Assembly: GCA_030039105.1 (NCBI GenBank)
Contig: JASHQO010000115.1
Coordinates: 1-6,324 of the forward strand
DNA: 6,324 nucleotides
Direction: 5' to 3'
From: Xanthobacteraceae bacterium
GTDB lineage: Bacteria; Pseudomonadota; Alphaproteobacteria; Rhizobiales; Xanthobacteraceae
Below, piece by piece: positions 6,086 through 6,324 of the stretch. The position numbers and the translations under genes were made by a program. The stretch's first letter is position 1. Each line of letters opens with the position of its first letter. The notes under the pieces are model-generated. The model searched no databases and was not told the DNA's origin. It saw only the letters and a program-made list of their open reading frames with translations.

Positions 6086-6113
6086 TAGGCGGTTGAGGGG
6101 GTAGGCGGTTGAG
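6086..6113 (+). repeat. 12-bp direct repeat between REP-like elements C and D
   Basis: TAGGCGGTTGAG occurs at 6086-6097 and again at 6102-6113, separated by GGGG. It fills most of the spacer of the second inverted pair. Confidence 0.8.
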
Positions 6114-6121
6114 AGACCGTC

Positions 6122-6152
6122 CCCGGATATCGCTTCCGCTCATCCGGGCTAC
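6122..6152 (-). repeat. REP-like element D (GGAT stem)
   Basis: Read on the minus strand: GTAG, stem CCCGGAT / ATCCGGG (7 bp perfect), loop of 13 nt, one base longer than in element B (GAGCGGAAGCGAT). It faces element C, forming the second inverted pair. GTAG begins 3 nt after the gpmI stop codon. Confidence 0.8.
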
Positions 6153-6155
6153 GGT

Positions 6156-6324
6156 TTAATCGGCCCGCAGCAGCGAGTGGCCGGTCATCTCCCGCGGCTT
6201 CGGCAATTCCATCAGCTCGAGCAGGGTCGGCGCGATATCGGCGAGCCGACCCTCCGCCACCAGCGCGCGGTTCTGCGCGCCGAGCAGCATGACGGGCACC
6301 GGGTTCAAAGTGTGCGCGGTGTGC
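6156..6324 (-). CDS. gpmI: 2,3-bisphosphoglycerate-independent phosphoglycerate mutase, C-terminal end
   Basis: Only the last 55 codons are inside the window, ending at TAA (complement of 6156-6158); the start lies beyond the right edge, so no start codon is seen here. The enzyme interconverts 3- and 2-phosphoglycerate in glycolysis and gluconeogenesis and is metal-dependent. The translated end begins HTAHTLNPVPVMLLGAQ, where the His-Thr-x-Asn-Pro-Val-Pro motif carries a metal-ligand His of the phosphatase domain. It continues with LADIAPTLLELMELPKP and EMTGHSLL, the standard GpmI C-terminus. Transcription runs toward GST, so both minus-strand genes could share a transcript, with a 183-bp gap holding the repeat pair between them. 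Family call is firm despite the short piece. Confidence 0.9.
   Translation of the reverse strand, partial: HTAHTLNPVPVMLLGAQNRALVAEGRLADIAPTLLELMELPKPREMTGHSLLRAD

Noticed and set aside
5202..6104. 300-codon plus-strand frame opposite the GST gene
   Set aside because: GST on the minus strand has all family motifs and a ribosome site; the plus-strand frame is Arg-rich and runs through both repeat pairs.

Overview
The window reads as a high-GC alphaproteobacterial chromosome, most like the Hyphomicrobiales (Bradyrhizobium / Rhodopseudomonas / Xanthobacteraceae neighbourhood). The grounds are the strong third-position GC bias, an S-type PmtA phospholipid N-methyltransferase directly after dnaK-dnaJ, the protein sequences themselves, and short GTAG-headed palindromic repeats of the kind common in those genomes. 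The placement is inferred from familiarity, not from a search.

Layout. Positions 1-564 hold the 3' end of dnaK, followed by a textbook hairpin terminator (604-639). Then come dnaJ (686-1822) and pmtA (1918-2670), whose product carries a long basic N-terminal helix built from an 18-residue repeat. A perfect 17-bp inverted repeat fills the gap from the pmtA stop to the next start. A flavodoxin-fold NADPH-dependent FMN reductase (2726-3301) is followed 16 bp later by pyrF (3318-4016). A 142-bp gap with a small hairpin and a good promoter-like pair leads to dapB (4159-4980) and, 14 bp on, a 64-residue two-helix membrane protein (4995-5189). On the minus strand are a cysteine-type glutathione S-transferase (5280-5972) and the last 55 codons of gpmI (6156-6324), which no start-based ORF call would show. 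No gene-free stretch exceeds 300 bases.

The genes are mainly housekeeping: protein folding (dnaK, dnaJ), phosphatidylcholine synthesis (pmtA), UMP synthesis (pyrF), lysine/diaminopimelate synthesis (dapB), glycolysis (gpmI) and redox/thiol metabolism (FMN reductase, GST). There is no CRISPR array, phage, transposase, tRNA or defence system. I do not see a new multi-gene system.

The unexpected part is in the intergenic DNA and one N-terminus. Four REP-like hairpins with a 5' GTAG tetranucleotide form two inverted pairs, one on each side of the GST gene. Both pairs have the same order: a GCAT-stem element on plus, then a GGAT-stem element on minus. In all three cases where an element follows a gene, GTAG begins exactly 3 nt after the stop codon. 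Separately, PmtA has an N-terminal helix with an exact 18-residue (five-turn) period, and a 17-bp perfect hairpin replaces any visible ribosome binding site before the FMN reductase.
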